DNA from: Azospirillum thermophilum
GTDB taxonomy: Bacteria; Pseudomonadota; Alphaproteobacteria; Azospirillales; Azospirillaceae
Direction: 5' to 3'
Assembly (NCBI RefSeq): GCF_003130795.1
Contig: NZ_CP029358.1
Location: 310,001 to 374,000, forward strand
Length of the DNA stretch: 64,000 nt
Part shown: piece after piece, positions 37,045 through 45,068 of the stretch
How the letters are laid out: the number at the start of each line of letters is the position of its first letter
How positions within the stretch are numbered: the stretch's first letter is position 1
Notes under the pieces: model-generated
Told to the model about the DNA's origin: nothing
Databases searched by the model: none
Seen by the model: the letters and a program-made list of their open reading frames with translations, nothing else
Made by a program: the position numbers and the translations under genes

Positions 37045-37950
37045 TCACACCTTCTCGATTTCCGGCCGGCCGAGCAGGCCGGTGGGGCGGAAGATCAGGA
37101 CGAGGACGAGGATGGAGAAGGTGGCGACGTCCTTCCACTCCGAGCCGACATAGCCCGACCAGAAGGCCTCGATGAAGCCGATGACGACGCCGCCGAGCAT
37201 GGCGCCGGGCAGCGAGCCGATGCCGCCGAGCACGGCGGCGGTGAAGGCCTTCACCCCGGCGAGGAAGCCGATGTAGAAGTCGATCACGCCGTAGATCAGC
37301 AGCACCATCATGCCGGCGACGGCGGCGAGTGCCGCGCCCATGACGAAGGTCAGGGAGATGATGCGGTCGACGTTGACGCCGAGCAGGCCGGCCATCTTCT
37401 TGTCCTGCTCGCAGGCGCGCTGGGCGCGGCCCAGCGAGGTGCGGTTGATCAGCATGGTGAAGCCGACCATCAGCGCCAGCGTGATGAGGATGGTGGCCAG
37501 CCGGACGTAGCTGACCGAGACGGCGCCGTCCATCAGGGTGAGGTTGCCCGGCAGGATGGGCTGCAGCGGCTTGGAGCGCGCGCCCTGGACGAGCTGGACG
37601 TAGTTCTGCAGGAAGATCGACATGCCGATGGCGGAGATCAGCGGCGCCAGCCGCGGCGAGGAGCGCAGCGGCCGGTAGGCGATGCGCTCGACCGTCCAGC
37701 CGTAGACGCTGGTGAACAGCATCGAGGCCAGCAGCATGACCAGCAGCGCCAGCGGCACCCAGGTGATGCCCAGCGCGCCGATGGCGAGAAAGGTGATCAG
37801 CGCCACGAAGGAGCCGATCATGTAAATCTCGCCGTGCGCGAAGTTGATCATCCCGATGATCCCGTAGACCATCGTGTAGCCGATCGCGATCAGGCCGTAA
37901 ATCGCTCCAAGCGACAGCCCGTTGATCAGCTGTTGTGTGAAATACTCCAT
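37045..37950 (-). CDS. livH: Branched-chain amino-acid ABC permease LivH
   Basis: A 301-residue permease, first gene of the livHMGF run. The start MEYFTQQLINGLSLGAIYGL and YGIIGMINFAHGEIYMIGSF are strong LivH signatures; ACEQDKKMAGLLGVNVDRII is the conserved cytoplasmic loop that contacts the ATPases. GGGAG lies eight bases before ATG 37950; the long upstream in-frame extension is not similar to anything expected. The operon promoter should lie in the ~700-bp region upstream. Confidence 0.95.
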   Translation of the reverse strand: MEYFTQQLINGLSLGAIYGLIAIGYTMVYGIIGMINFAHGEIYMIGSFVALITFLAIGALGITWVPLALLVMLLASMLFTSVYGWTVERIAYRPLRSSPRLAPLISAIGMSIFLQNYVQLVQGARSKPLQPILPGNLTLMDGAVSVSYVRLATILITLALMVGFTMLINRTSLGRAQRACEQDKKMAGLLGVNVDRIISLTFVMGAALAAVAGMMVLLIYGVIDFYIGFLAGVKAFTAAVLGGIGSLPGAMLGGVVIGFIEAFWSGYVGSEWKDVATFSILVLVLIFRPTGLLGRPEIEKV

Positions 37951-38660
37951 AAGCCGGGCTCCCAGCCTCCCAGATGACCGAGGGTTCGATACGGAATGCG
38001 CTGATTCGGTGGCGTCGCGTGCAGCGGCGAGGTCCCAACCCTGGACGTGCGGGGGGCACATCCTGAGGTCAAGGCAGGGGACGCGCGGAACCCCGCCGCC
38101 GCACCCGGTGACGACCCGGGAGGCCCGCCGGTCGCCCGGGGGCCGCGCCACGGGTCAGTGACGCTGGTGCAGGCTCTCCCCGGCGCCGGCTGATGGCGCC
38201 GTGGTCGCGATGGCGTGCACGGGAAATCCGGTCGAAATGCCGGGAGCGGAGGGGATCAGGTCGTTCCGGCCCATCCGGCGCCCCCGCTGCCTGACGAAAG
38301 CCGCGTCGTCGAACATGGTCAACAAGCTCCCCCTCATGCGTGGCGGATCGGGCCGCCGCGCCTGTCCAGCCGGGATGTTCGAGTCATCCGGCAGACTCCA
38401 CGTGTCGCCATTGCATCGACCGAAGTCAGGCAGACTCCCCGCCCGGTTCGGTCAAGTCGGTGCCAGCACCGAACTTTACCCTGTTCTTCGCTTTTCTTTA
38501 GAGCTTGCCGCGGCCGTCTAGGGCCTGCGACAATTGTAGCCCTTTTTCTTGTCACAGACACGTAAAGCAAGTGCGCGCTTTGACGCAATACCCTGTTTCG
38601 ATTCCGCGAAAAAAACAACAAACGTTCAAATTGTGGCGGCGGCATCCGATGAAAATTCTA
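37951..38660. other. Long upstream region of the liv operon (about 710 bp)
   Basis: Non-coding or poorly coding DNA between livH and the ald terminator, both genes on the minus strand. The part 38480-38660 is distinctly AT-rich for this genome and includes TACAAT on the minus strand (38532-38537), a plausible -10, without a clear -35. An imperfect palindrome centred on ACAATTGT (38530-38537) could be an operator. One weak small ORF is listed separately. No RNA gene or riboswitch was recognised. Confidence 0.5.
38155..38316 (-). CDS. Doubtful small ORF (53 aa) upstream of livH
   Basis: ATG at 38316 is preceded by GGGGGAG at a spacing of ten bases and opens a frame starting MFDDAAFVRQRGRRMGRNDL. 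No homology or domain was recognised, and the C-terminal half is compositionally bland. It is listed because the ribosome-binding site is good and the region is otherwise empty. Confidence 0.25.
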   Translation of the reverse strand: MFDDAAFVRQRGRRMGRNDLIPSAPGISTGFPVHAIATTAPSAGAGESLHQRH

Positions 38661-38676
38661 CGGACGCCGCCGTCCG
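38661..38676 (-). terminator. Probable intrinsic terminator of ald
   Basis: CGGACG and CGTCCG arms with a four-base loop, read on the minus strand 26 bases after the ald stop and followed by TAGAATTTTC. The hairpin plus a short T-rich tail in this GC-rich context fits an intrinsic terminator. Confidence 0.6.
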
Positions 38677-38701
38677 CGATAGAAAGTTCGGAATCGCCGG
38701 T

Positions 38702-39826
38702 TTATCCGCCGAGCAGGCTGCGCGGGTCCGCGAAGGGATGGCCGAGCGCTTCCGCCACCGCCGCATGAGTCACCCGGCCGTCATGGATGTTCAGCCCGGC
38801 CAGCAGGTGCGGGTCTTCCGCCAGCGCGCGGCGCCAGCCCTTGCCGGCCAGCGCCCGGGCAAACGGCAGGGTGGCGTGGTTCAGCGCCTCGGTCGAGGTG
38901 CGGGCGACCGCCCCCGGCATGTTGGCGACGCAGTAATGGACGATGCCGTCCACGATGTAGGTGGGGTCGGAATGGGTGGTGGCGTGGCTGGTCTCGAAGC
39001 AGCCGCCCTGGTCGATCGCGACGTCGACCAGCACCGACCCGCGCCGCATGGCCGGGAGCTGCGCGCGCCGCACGAGCTTCGGGGCGGCGGCCCCGGCGAC
39101 CAGCACGGCGCCGACCACGAGGTCGGCCTCGGCGACCAGCCGGTCGAGCGCGTCGGCCGAGGCGTAGACCGTCTTCAGCCGCGGCCCGAACAGGTCGTCG
39201 AGCTGGGCGAGCCGGTCGACGGAGCGGTCGGCGACCACCACGTCGGCGCCCAGCCCCATCGCCATGCGCGCGGCGTTGGTGCCGACCACGCCGCCGCCGA
39301 TCACCAGCACCTTGCCCGGCAGCACGCCCGGCACGCCGCCGAGCAGCACGCCGGAACCGCCGTTGCTCTTCTGCAGGGCCACCGCGCCGACCTGGATCGA
39401 CATGCGCCCGGCGATCTCCGACATCGGCGCCAGCAGCGGCAGGCGGCCGCGGGCGTCGGTGACCGTCTCATAGGCGACGGCGGTGCAGCCGCTGTCCATC
39501 AGCAGCCGGGTCTGCTCCGGGTCGGGAGCGAGGTGGAGATAGGTGAAGAGAAGCTGGCCGGGGCGCAGCATGCGGCATTCGGCCGGCTGCGGCTCCTTCA
39601 CCTTGACGATCATCTCCGCAGTTGCGAAGATGTCGGCGGCGCTGTCGGACAAGTCCGCCCCGGCCGCGCGGTAGTCCTCGTCGGAAAAGCCGATCCCGGC
39701 TCCGGCGCCCGACTGTACCGTCACCCTGTTGCCGTCCGCCGTCAATTCGCGGACGGAGGCCGGCGTCAGGCCGACCCGGTACTCGTGGTTCTTGATTTCC
39801 TTTGGAACGCCGATGTGCGTGGCCAT
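38702..39826 (-). CDS. ald: Alanine dehydrogenase
   Basis: A 374-residue NAD-dependent enzyme interconverting L-alanine and pyruvate plus ammonia. The N-terminus [20 protein letters not shown] is diagnostic; [16 protein letters not shown] and TYLHLAPD contain the pyruvate-binding Lys and His; [19 protein letters not shown] is the NAD-binding loop; [20 protein letters not shown] is conserved near the active site. Length is normal. It is divergent from an Lrp/AsnC gene that probably activates it in response to alanine, the arrangement known for AldR/Lrp-ald pairs. Confidence 0.97.
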   Translation of the reverse strand: MATHIGVPKEIKNHEYRVGLTPASVRELTADGNRVTVQSGAGAGIGFSDEDYRAAGADLSDSAADIFATAEMIVKVKEPQPAECRMLRPGQLLFTYLHLAPDPEQTRLLMDSGCTAVAYETVTDARGRLPLLAPMSEIAGRMSIQVGAVALQKSNGGSGVLLGGVPGVLPGKVLVIGGGVVGTNAARMAMGLGADVVVADRSVDRLAQLDDLFGPRLKTVYASADALDRLVAEADLVVGAVLVAGAAAPKLVRRAQLPAMRRGSVLVDVAIDQGGCFETSHATTHSDPTYIVDGIVHYCVANMPGAVARTSTEALNHATLPFARALAGKGWRRALAEDPHLLAGLNIHDGRVTHAAVAEALGHPFADPRSLLGG

Positions 39827-39856
39827 GGGACCCTCCAGATACTTCCGGCGCGTTGA

Positions 39857-39878
39857 CTATATCGTAGACCTACTATAG
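39857..39878. promoter_or_regulatory. Near-palindromic AT-rich element in the ald/lrp divergent region
   Basis: CTATATCGTAGACCTACTATAG is an imperfect inverted repeat centred on GTAG-AC-CTAC, lying 30 bases from the ald ATG and about 100 from the regulator ATG. Its size (~22 bp, AT-rich ends) suits an Lrp/AsnC-type site controlling both genes. Confidence 0.5.
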
Positions 39879-39976
39879 GCCTCGCGAACATCGACAATCT
39901 CTCCAAACATCTGCATGATTCAGCCATAATGGGCCGCTGCGTTCGCAGCTTCCGCCGCCTTTTCGAACGATGTTGC

Positions 39977-40456
39977 ATGCACAGCCTGGACAGCCTGGAC
40001 CGCAAGATCATCCGCCTGCTGCGCCGGGACGGCCGGATGAGCAACGCGAAGCTGGCGGCGGAGGTCGGGCTGTCGCCCTCGGCCTGCCTGCGCCGGCTGC
40101 ACATGCTGGAGCATTCCGGCGTGATCCGCGGCTACACCGCCATCGTCCAGGAGGAGGACGAGGAGCGCTCGGTCGTCGTCATCGTCCAGATCACCATGGA
40201 GCGGCAGACCGAGGATTACCTGCGGCGGTTCGAGACGGCGGTGCGCCGCTGCCCGGAGGTGAAGGAGTGCTACCTGCTCTCCGGCACGTCCGATTACCTG
40301 CTGCGCATCGTGGCGCTCAACGCGGTGGACTATGACCGGATCTACAAGGACGTGCTGTCGCGCCTGCCGGGCGTGCTGCGCATCCAGTCGAGCTTCGCGA
40401 TCCGCAGCGTGATCCGCCCCGGCGCGCCGCATCCGGTGGACGAGCCCGCGGACTGA
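39977..40456 (+). CDS. Lrp/AsnC family regulator, probable regulator of ald
   Basis: A 159-residue regulator. The helix-turn-helix is LDRKIIRLLRRDGRMSNAKL then AAEVGLSPSACLRRLHMLEH; the RAM domain includes VVVIVQITMERQTEDYLRRF and CYLLSGTSDYLLRIVALNAV. The ATG at 39977 begins the family-like sequence; an upstream in-frame ATG at 39929 would add 16 unrelated residues. Divergent placement next to ald points to control of alanine catabolism. It is a paralogue, not a close copy, of the Lrp protein at 15515-15994. Confidence 0.92.
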   Translation: MHSLDSLDRKIIRLLRRDGRMSNAKLAAEVGLSPSACLRRLHMLEHSGVIRGYTAIVQEEDEERSVVVIVQITMERQTEDYLRRFETAVRRCPEVKECYLLSGTSDYLLRIVALNAVDYDRIYKDVLSRLPGVLRIQSSFAIRSVIRPGAPHPVDEPAD

Positions 40457-40464
40457 CCGTTTCG

Positions 40465-41379
40465 CTACCGCCAGCCGCCGCCGATCGTCATGCCGGCCAG
40501 CAGCTCGCGCAGGATGGTCTGGGCGGCGCGCGCCGCGGCCGGCAGCGGCCGGCCCGAGGCGTGGGCGAGATGGATGCTGCGGTCGATCTCCGGCTCGACG
40601 ATCGGCACGCTGACCAGCCGCGCCGCGTCCGGGCCGTAGCGGGCGACGCGCTCCGACAGCACGGTGTAGCCGCAGCCCTCCGCCACCAGCGACTTGATCT
40701 GGTCGAGCGCGTCGATCTCCATCACCACGGTCGGCTGGCCGCGGGCGAGCAGGGCGGCGCGCTCCACCTCCTCGCGCACGCCATGGGGGCGGCCGGGCAG
40801 GATCATCGGCAGGTCCAGCGCCTGCGCGAAGGGGATGGCGCGGCGGCCGGCCAGCAGCGGGTCGGCCAGCGGCCCGACGAGGTGCAGCGTCTCGCGCGCC
40901 ACGAACTCCGCCGTCAGGCCGGACATGTCCTCCGCCCCGAAGACCAGGGCGAGGTCGAGCTGGCCGGACAGCACCCATTCCAGCATGTGGCCGGACAGCC
41001 CCTCCACCACCCGCAGCCGGATCGCCGGATGGCTGCGCCGCACCGCCAGCGCCAGCGGCACCGTCAGCAGCGGGCCGAGCGTGGTGGGGACGCCGACGGT
41101 GGCCGGGCCGGAGGGGGCGGATTCGACCGCCCGCACCTCGTCGCGCAGCATGTCCATCGATTCGACCAGGGCCGCCGCCCGCTGTGCCAGCCGCCGCCCG
41201 CTCTCCGTCGGCACAATGCCGCGGGCGGTGCGCAGGACGAGCTGGCAGCCGAACTCCTCCTCCAGCCGCTTCAGATGCAGGCTGAGCGCCGGCTGCGCCA
41301 CCCGCAACGCCTCCGCCGCGCGGGAGACCGAGCCATGTTCGACGATCCCCAGGAAATAGCGAAGCTGCCGAACGTCCAT
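40465..41379 (-). CDS. LysR family transcriptional regulator
   Basis: A 304-residue regulator with the standard N-terminal winged helix (MDVRQLRYFLGIVEHGSVSR, then AAEALRVAQPALSLHLKRLE) and a C-terminal periplasmic-binding-protein-like effector domain. The MDVRQLRYF start resembles the Nac/CbbR-like LysR proteins that govern nitrogen or aromatic catabolic genes. It converges on the Lrp gene (eight bases apart) and is divergent from the molybdenum hydroxylase gene across 431 bp, which it may control. Confidence 0.92.
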   Translation of the reverse strand: MDVRQLRYFLGIVEHGSVSRAAEALRVAQPALSLHLKRLEEEFGCQLVLRTARGIVPTESGRRLAQRAAALVESMDMLRDEVRAVESAPSGPATVGVPTTLGPLLTVPLALAVRRSHPAIRLRVVEGLSGHMLEWVLSGQLDLALVFGAEDMSGLTAEFVARETLHLVGPLADPLLAGRRAIPFAQALDLPMILPGRPHGVREEVERAALLARGQPTVVMEIDALDQIKSLVAEGCGYTVLSERVARYGPDAARLVSVPIVEPEIDRSIHLAHASGRPLPAAARAAQTILRELLAGMTIGGGWR

Positions 41380-41644
41380 CGCCCGTTCCCACCGCCATGC
41401 GATATCGCGGCGTTATGTGTCGGCGGGGAGCCATCGATTGTCAATATGCGCAGGGCCGGATGCAGGCCCCCGGCCCGTTTCCCGACCCGCCTTGCCGCCG
41501 GCCACGGTCACGGCTATCCTCGCCGGCATCAACGGCACGAACCGCGTCCGGACCTGTCCCGCCGTGCATCCCCTGCACAACGGCCGTACTCGTATGGTCC
41601 CCGCCAACCCGTTGAACTGGAACGGCAAAGCCTCCGCTCACGCC

Positions 41645-41681
41645 ATTGTGCGCCGAACGGTTCGCGCACGACGCGCACAAT
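41645..41681. promoter_or_regulatory. Inverted repeat ATTGTGCGC / GCGCACAAT
   Basis: Exact 9-bp arms (41645-41653 and 41673-41681) with a 19-base spacer, 130 bases before the hydroxylase ATG. The seven-base core arms are the same as at 19013-19040 upstream of ycaQ, and both are preceded by CGCC and followed by CCG. Confidence 0.45.
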
Positions 41682-41683
41682 CC

Positions 41684-41735
41684 GGCCCATACCGACGGCC
41701 CGGCTCATACCGACGGCCCGCCCCATACCGACGGC
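41684..41735. repeat. Three imperfect tandem repeats of ~18 bp
   Basis: Units containing CATACCGACGGC recur at 18-base spacing three times, directly after the inverted repeat and upstream of the hydroxylase gene. They could be tandem binding sites or a simple expansion. Confidence 0.75.
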
Positions 41736-41810
41736 AGGGTTCCCCTTCGCCGGGCGGCGGCTTATCTTTGCGGGGTCAACGAACGGATCAAACCGGGGGA
41801 CGGAAGCCTC

Positions 41811-44147
41811 ATGAAGAAGTTCGGCATCGGCCAGGCGGTCACGCGGACCGAAGACGCCCGCCTCCTGACCGGCGGCGGCCGTTATACCGACGACATCTCG
41901 CTGCCCGGCCAGGCCTACGCGGTGTTCGTCCGCTCGCCGTACGCCTTCGCGGCGATCCGCGGCGTCGACGGCGCCGACGCCCTGGCCCAGCCCGGCGTGC
42001 TCGGCCTCTACACGGTCGCCGACCTCGACGCCGCCGGCATCGGCATGTTGCCCTGCCTGTCCGGCCTGAAGCAGCGCGACGGCTCCCCCTATGTCGCCAC
42101 GCCGCGCCCGGCGCTCGCCCGCGGCTTCGTCCGCCATGTCGGCGACCCGGTCGCCGTCCTGGTGGCGGAGAGCCTCGACGCCGCCCGCGACGCCGCCGAG
42201 CTGGTGATGGTCGATTACGAGGAGCGCACCCCCGTCACCGGCACGCTGGAGGCGCTGGAGCCCGGCCGCCCGCTGGTGTGGGACGCCGCCCCCGGCAACC
42301 TCTGCTTCGACTGGGAGACCGGCGACGAGGCGGCGGTGGAGCAGGCGCTGGCCGGCGCGGCCCGCATCGTCGAGCTGGAGATCGTCAACAACCGCGTCGT
42401 CCCCTCCCCCATGGAGGGCCGCGCCTGCCTCGCCTCGGTGGAGGACGGGACGGGGCGGCTGGTCATCCATGTCACCAGCCAGGGCGTCCACGGGCTGCGC
42501 AAGCAGTTCTCCAGGATCTTCAACCTGCCGGAGGAGCGCTTCCGCGTCGTCACCACCGACGTCGGCGGCGGCTTCGGCATGAAGATCTTCAACTACCCCG
42601 AATATGTCGCCTGCCTCTTCGCCGCCCAGGCGCTCGGCCGGCCGGTCAAATGGGCGGCCGACCGGACGGAGGGTTTCGTCAGCGACGACCACGGCCGCGA
42701 CCATGTCAGCAAGGCGCGGCTGGCGCTGGACGCCGACGGCCGCTTCCTCGGCCTGCGGGTCGACACCGTCGCCAATCTCGGCGCCTACCTCTCCAACTAC
42801 GGCCCCTTCATCCCGACCGACGCCGGCTCGGCGATGCTCGTCGGCTCCTACACCACGCCGGCCGTCCATGTCCGGGTGAAGGGGGTCTTCACCAACACCC
42901 AGCCGGTGGACGCCTACCGCGGCGCCGGCCGGCCGGAAGCCGCCTATCTGCTGGAGCGGCTGATCGACCATGCCGGCCGCGTCACCGGCCTCGGCCCGGC
43001 GGAGATCCGGCGGCGCAACTTCATCCCGCCCTCGGCCATGCCCTACGCCACGCCGATGGGGCAGGTCTACGACACCGGCGACTTCCGGCGGAATCTGGAG
43101 GACGGCATCGCGCTCGCCGACCTCGCCGGCCTGCCCGCCCGCAAGGCGGAGGCCCGGGCGCGCGGCCGGCTGCGCGGCGCCGGGCTCGCCACCTACATCG
43201 AGGCCTGCTCGGGCGGCGGGCCGGAGCAGGCGACCGTCCAGGTCAACGCCGACGGCCGCGTCGTCCTGATGATCGGCACCCAGACCAACGGCCAGGGGCA
43301 CGAGACCGCCTACAAGCAGATCATCGCCGACCGGCTGGGCGTCCCGCCGGAGGACGTCGAGGTGATCCAGGGCGACACCGACCGCGTCTCCTGGGGAAGC
43401 GGAACCGGCGGCTCGCGCTCCGTCCCGGTCGGCGGCGCGGCGCTCGCCGAAGGCGCCGCCAAGGTGGTGGACAAGGCCAAGCCGGTCGCCGCCGACCTGC
43501 TGGAGACGGCGGCGGTGGACGTGGAGTTCGCCGACGGCCGCTTCACCATCGTCGGCACCGACCGCGGCGTCTCCCTCAAGGAGGTCGCCGCCAGGGCGGC
43601 CCGCGACAATCCCGCCGGCGAGGGGGGCATCGCCTTCTCCGAGATGGCGCGCTGGACGCCGCCGGCCAACACCTTCCCCAACGGCTGCCACGTCGCGGAG
43701 GTGGAGGTCGATCCCGAGACCGGCGTGGTGGAGCTGGTCGCCTACAGCGTCGTCGACGATTTCGGCACGGTGGTCAACCCGCTGCTGGTCATGGGGCAGG
43801 TCCACGGCGGCGTCGCCCAGGGGCTGGGCCAGGCGCTGCAGGAACGGGTGGTCTATGACCCGGACAGCGGCCAGCTCCTCTCCGGCTCCTTCATGGACTA
43901 CCAGATGCCGCGGGCGGTCGACCTGCCGCCGATCGCCATCAAGCTGAACTGCGTGCCCTCCACCACCAACGCGCTCGGCATGAAGGGGGCCGGCGAGGCC
44001 GGGGCGATCGGCGCGCCGCCGGCCATCATCAACGCGCTGGTCGATGCGCTGTCCGACCACGGCATCGCCCACATCGACATGCCGGCGACGCCGGAAACCG
44101 TCTGGCGGGCGATCCGGCGGCACCGGGTGGGGCTGGCGGCGGAATAG
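41811..44147 (+). CDS. Molybdenum hydroxylase large subunit, CoxL-like form II (xanthine dehydrogenase family)
   Basis: A 778-residue molybdopterin-binding catalytic subunit. The N-terminus GQAVTRTEDARLLTGGGRYT is typical of the family; VVTTDVGGGFGMKIF near 260 binds the cofactor; the active-site loop reads DAYRGAGRPEA near 368, the form II signature, not the AYRCSFR of true CO dehydrogenase; and KGAGEAGAIGAPP near 725 holds the catalytic Glu. Such enzymes oxidise aldehydes or N-heterocycles. The medium (FAD) and small (2Fe-2S) subunits that normally lie beside it are absent: the flanks are a LysR gene and an EAL gene. The ATG at 41811 fits the family start. Confidence 0.9.
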   Translation: MKKFGIGQAVTRTEDARLLTGGGRYTDDISLPGQAYAVFVRSPYAFAAIRGVDGADALAQPGVLGLYTVADLDAAGIGMLPCLSGLKQRDGSPYVATPRPALARGFVRHVGDPVAVLVAESLDAARDAAELVMVDYEERTPVTGTLEALEPGRPLVWDAAPGNLCFDWETGDEAAVEQALAGAARIVELEIVNNRVVPSPMEGRACLASVEDGTGRLVIHVTSQGVHGLRKQFSRIFNLPEERFRVVTTDVGGGFGMKIFNYPEYVACLFAAQALGRPVKWAADRTEGFVSDDHGRDHVSKARLALDADGRFLGLRVDTVANLGAYLSNYGPFIPTDAGSAMLVGSYTTPAVHVRVKGVFTNTQPVDAYRGAGRPEAAYLLERLIDHAGRVTGLGPAEIRRRNFIPPSAMPYATPMGQVYDTGDFRRNLEDGIALADLAGLPARKAEARARGRLRGAGLATYIEACSGGGPEQATVQVNADGRVVLMIGTQTNGQGHETAYKQIIADRLGVPPEDVEVIQGDTDRVSWGSGTGGSRSVPVGGAALAEGAAKVVDKAKPVAADLLETAAVDVEFADGRFTIVGTDRGVSLKEVAARAARDNPAGEGGIAFSEMARWTPPANTFPNGCHVAEVEVDPETGVVELVAYSVVDDFGTVVNPLLVMGQVHGGVAQGLGQALQERVVYDPDSGQLLSGSFMDYQMPRAVDLPPIAIKLNCVPSTTNALGMKGAGEAGAIGAPPAIINALVDALSDHGIAHIDMPATPETVWRAIRRHRVGLAAE

Positions 44148-44263
44148 CCGCCGCCCCCGCTCCACCGGCGGCGGCCCGCCGCCGGGCCGGTCCTTTACCG
44201 AAAAATTAGGGAAATTCCGTCAGCCCTTTTCCATCGGCGTGGGGACGGAAGGCGAGGCGGCAC

Positions 44264-45037
44264 ATGACGGGCGGAACGGCAGACGGGATGCGGCAGGGCT
44301 GCGGCGGCCAGTGCGCCGAGGCCCTGCCCTTCGACTTCACCATGGCCTTCCAGCCGATCGTCGATCTCGCGGCGGGCGGCGTCTGGGCGCACGAGGCGCT
44401 GGTCCGCGGGCCGGACGGCCAGGGGGCCGGCTGGGTGCTGGGGCAGGTCACCGACGCCAACCGCTACGCCTTCGACCAGGCCTGCCGCGTCCGGGCGATC
44501 GAGCTGGCCTCCCGCCTCGGCACCGGCGACGCCCGGCTCTCCATCAACTTCCTGCCGAACGCCGTCTATCAGGCGGAGGCCTGCATCCGCGCCACCCTCG
44601 CCGCCGCCGCCCGCACCGGCTTTCCCACCGACCGCATCGTCTTCGAGGTGACCGAGGGCGAGCAGGTCACCGACCGCGAGCATCTGAAGGGCATCTTCCG
44701 CGAATACAAGCGCCAGGGCTTCCTGACCGCCATCGACGATTTCGGCGCCGGCTATTCCGGCCTGAACCTGCTGGCGGAATTCCAGCCGGACGTCATCAAG
44801 CTGGACATGGAGCTGACGCGCGGCATCGACGGCGACCGCACCCGGCGCAGCATCGTCAAGGCGGTGCTGTCGCTGTGCACCGACCTCGGCATCACGCCGG
44901 TGGCCGAGGGGGTGGAGACCGCGGCCGAGGCGCGGGTGCTGCGCGACCTCGGCGTGACGCTGATGCAGGGCTACCTGTTCGCCCGGCCAGCCTTCGAGTC
45001 GCTGGTGGACGGCCCGGACCTCGGCGCGCTCGCCTGA
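44264..45037 (+). CDS. Stand-alone EAL-domain c-di-GMP phosphodiesterase
   Basis: A 257-residue protein that is essentially one EAL domain. Catalytic motifs are intact: HEALVRG (EAL), LSINFLPNAVY, FEVTEGE, AIDDFGAGYSGLNLL (the DDFGxG metal/loop motif), VIKLDM and VAEGVET. It should hydrolyse c-di-GMP to pGpG. There is no sensor or membrane segment. It converges on a large GGDEF-EAL gene with a 31-base gap. Confidence 0.93.
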   Translation: MTGGTADGMRQGCGGQCAEALPFDFTMAFQPIVDLAAGGVWAHEALVRGPDGQGAGWVLGQVTDANRYAFDQACRVRAIELASRLGTGDARLSINFLPNAVYQAEACIRATLAAAARTGFPTDRIVFEVTEGEQVTDREHLKGIFREYKRQGFLTAIDDFGAGYSGLNLLAEFQPDVIKLDMELTRGIDGDRTRRSIVKAVLSLCTDLGITPVAEGVETAAEARVLRDLGVTLMQGYLFARPAFESLVDGPDLGALA

Positions 45038-45068
45038 AGAGCCCGCCGCCGACCGGCAGGCCGCCGCC

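Larger units (their letters stand above)
41380..41810. other. Divergent intergenic region between LysR and molybdenum hydroxylase genes (431 bp)
   Basis: Contains the inverted repeat at 41645-41681 and the tandem repeat at 41684-41735 listed separately. LysR-type operators (T-N11-A) could not be singled out reliably. No gene was seen: the frame that extends the hydroxylase gene upstream runs through the tandem repeat and is unlikely to be translated. Confidence 0.5.

Noticed and set aside
41811..44147. Carbon monoxide dehydrogenase (CoxL form I)
   Set aside because: The active-site loop is AYRGAGR, not AYRCSFR, and CoxM/CoxS genes are absent.
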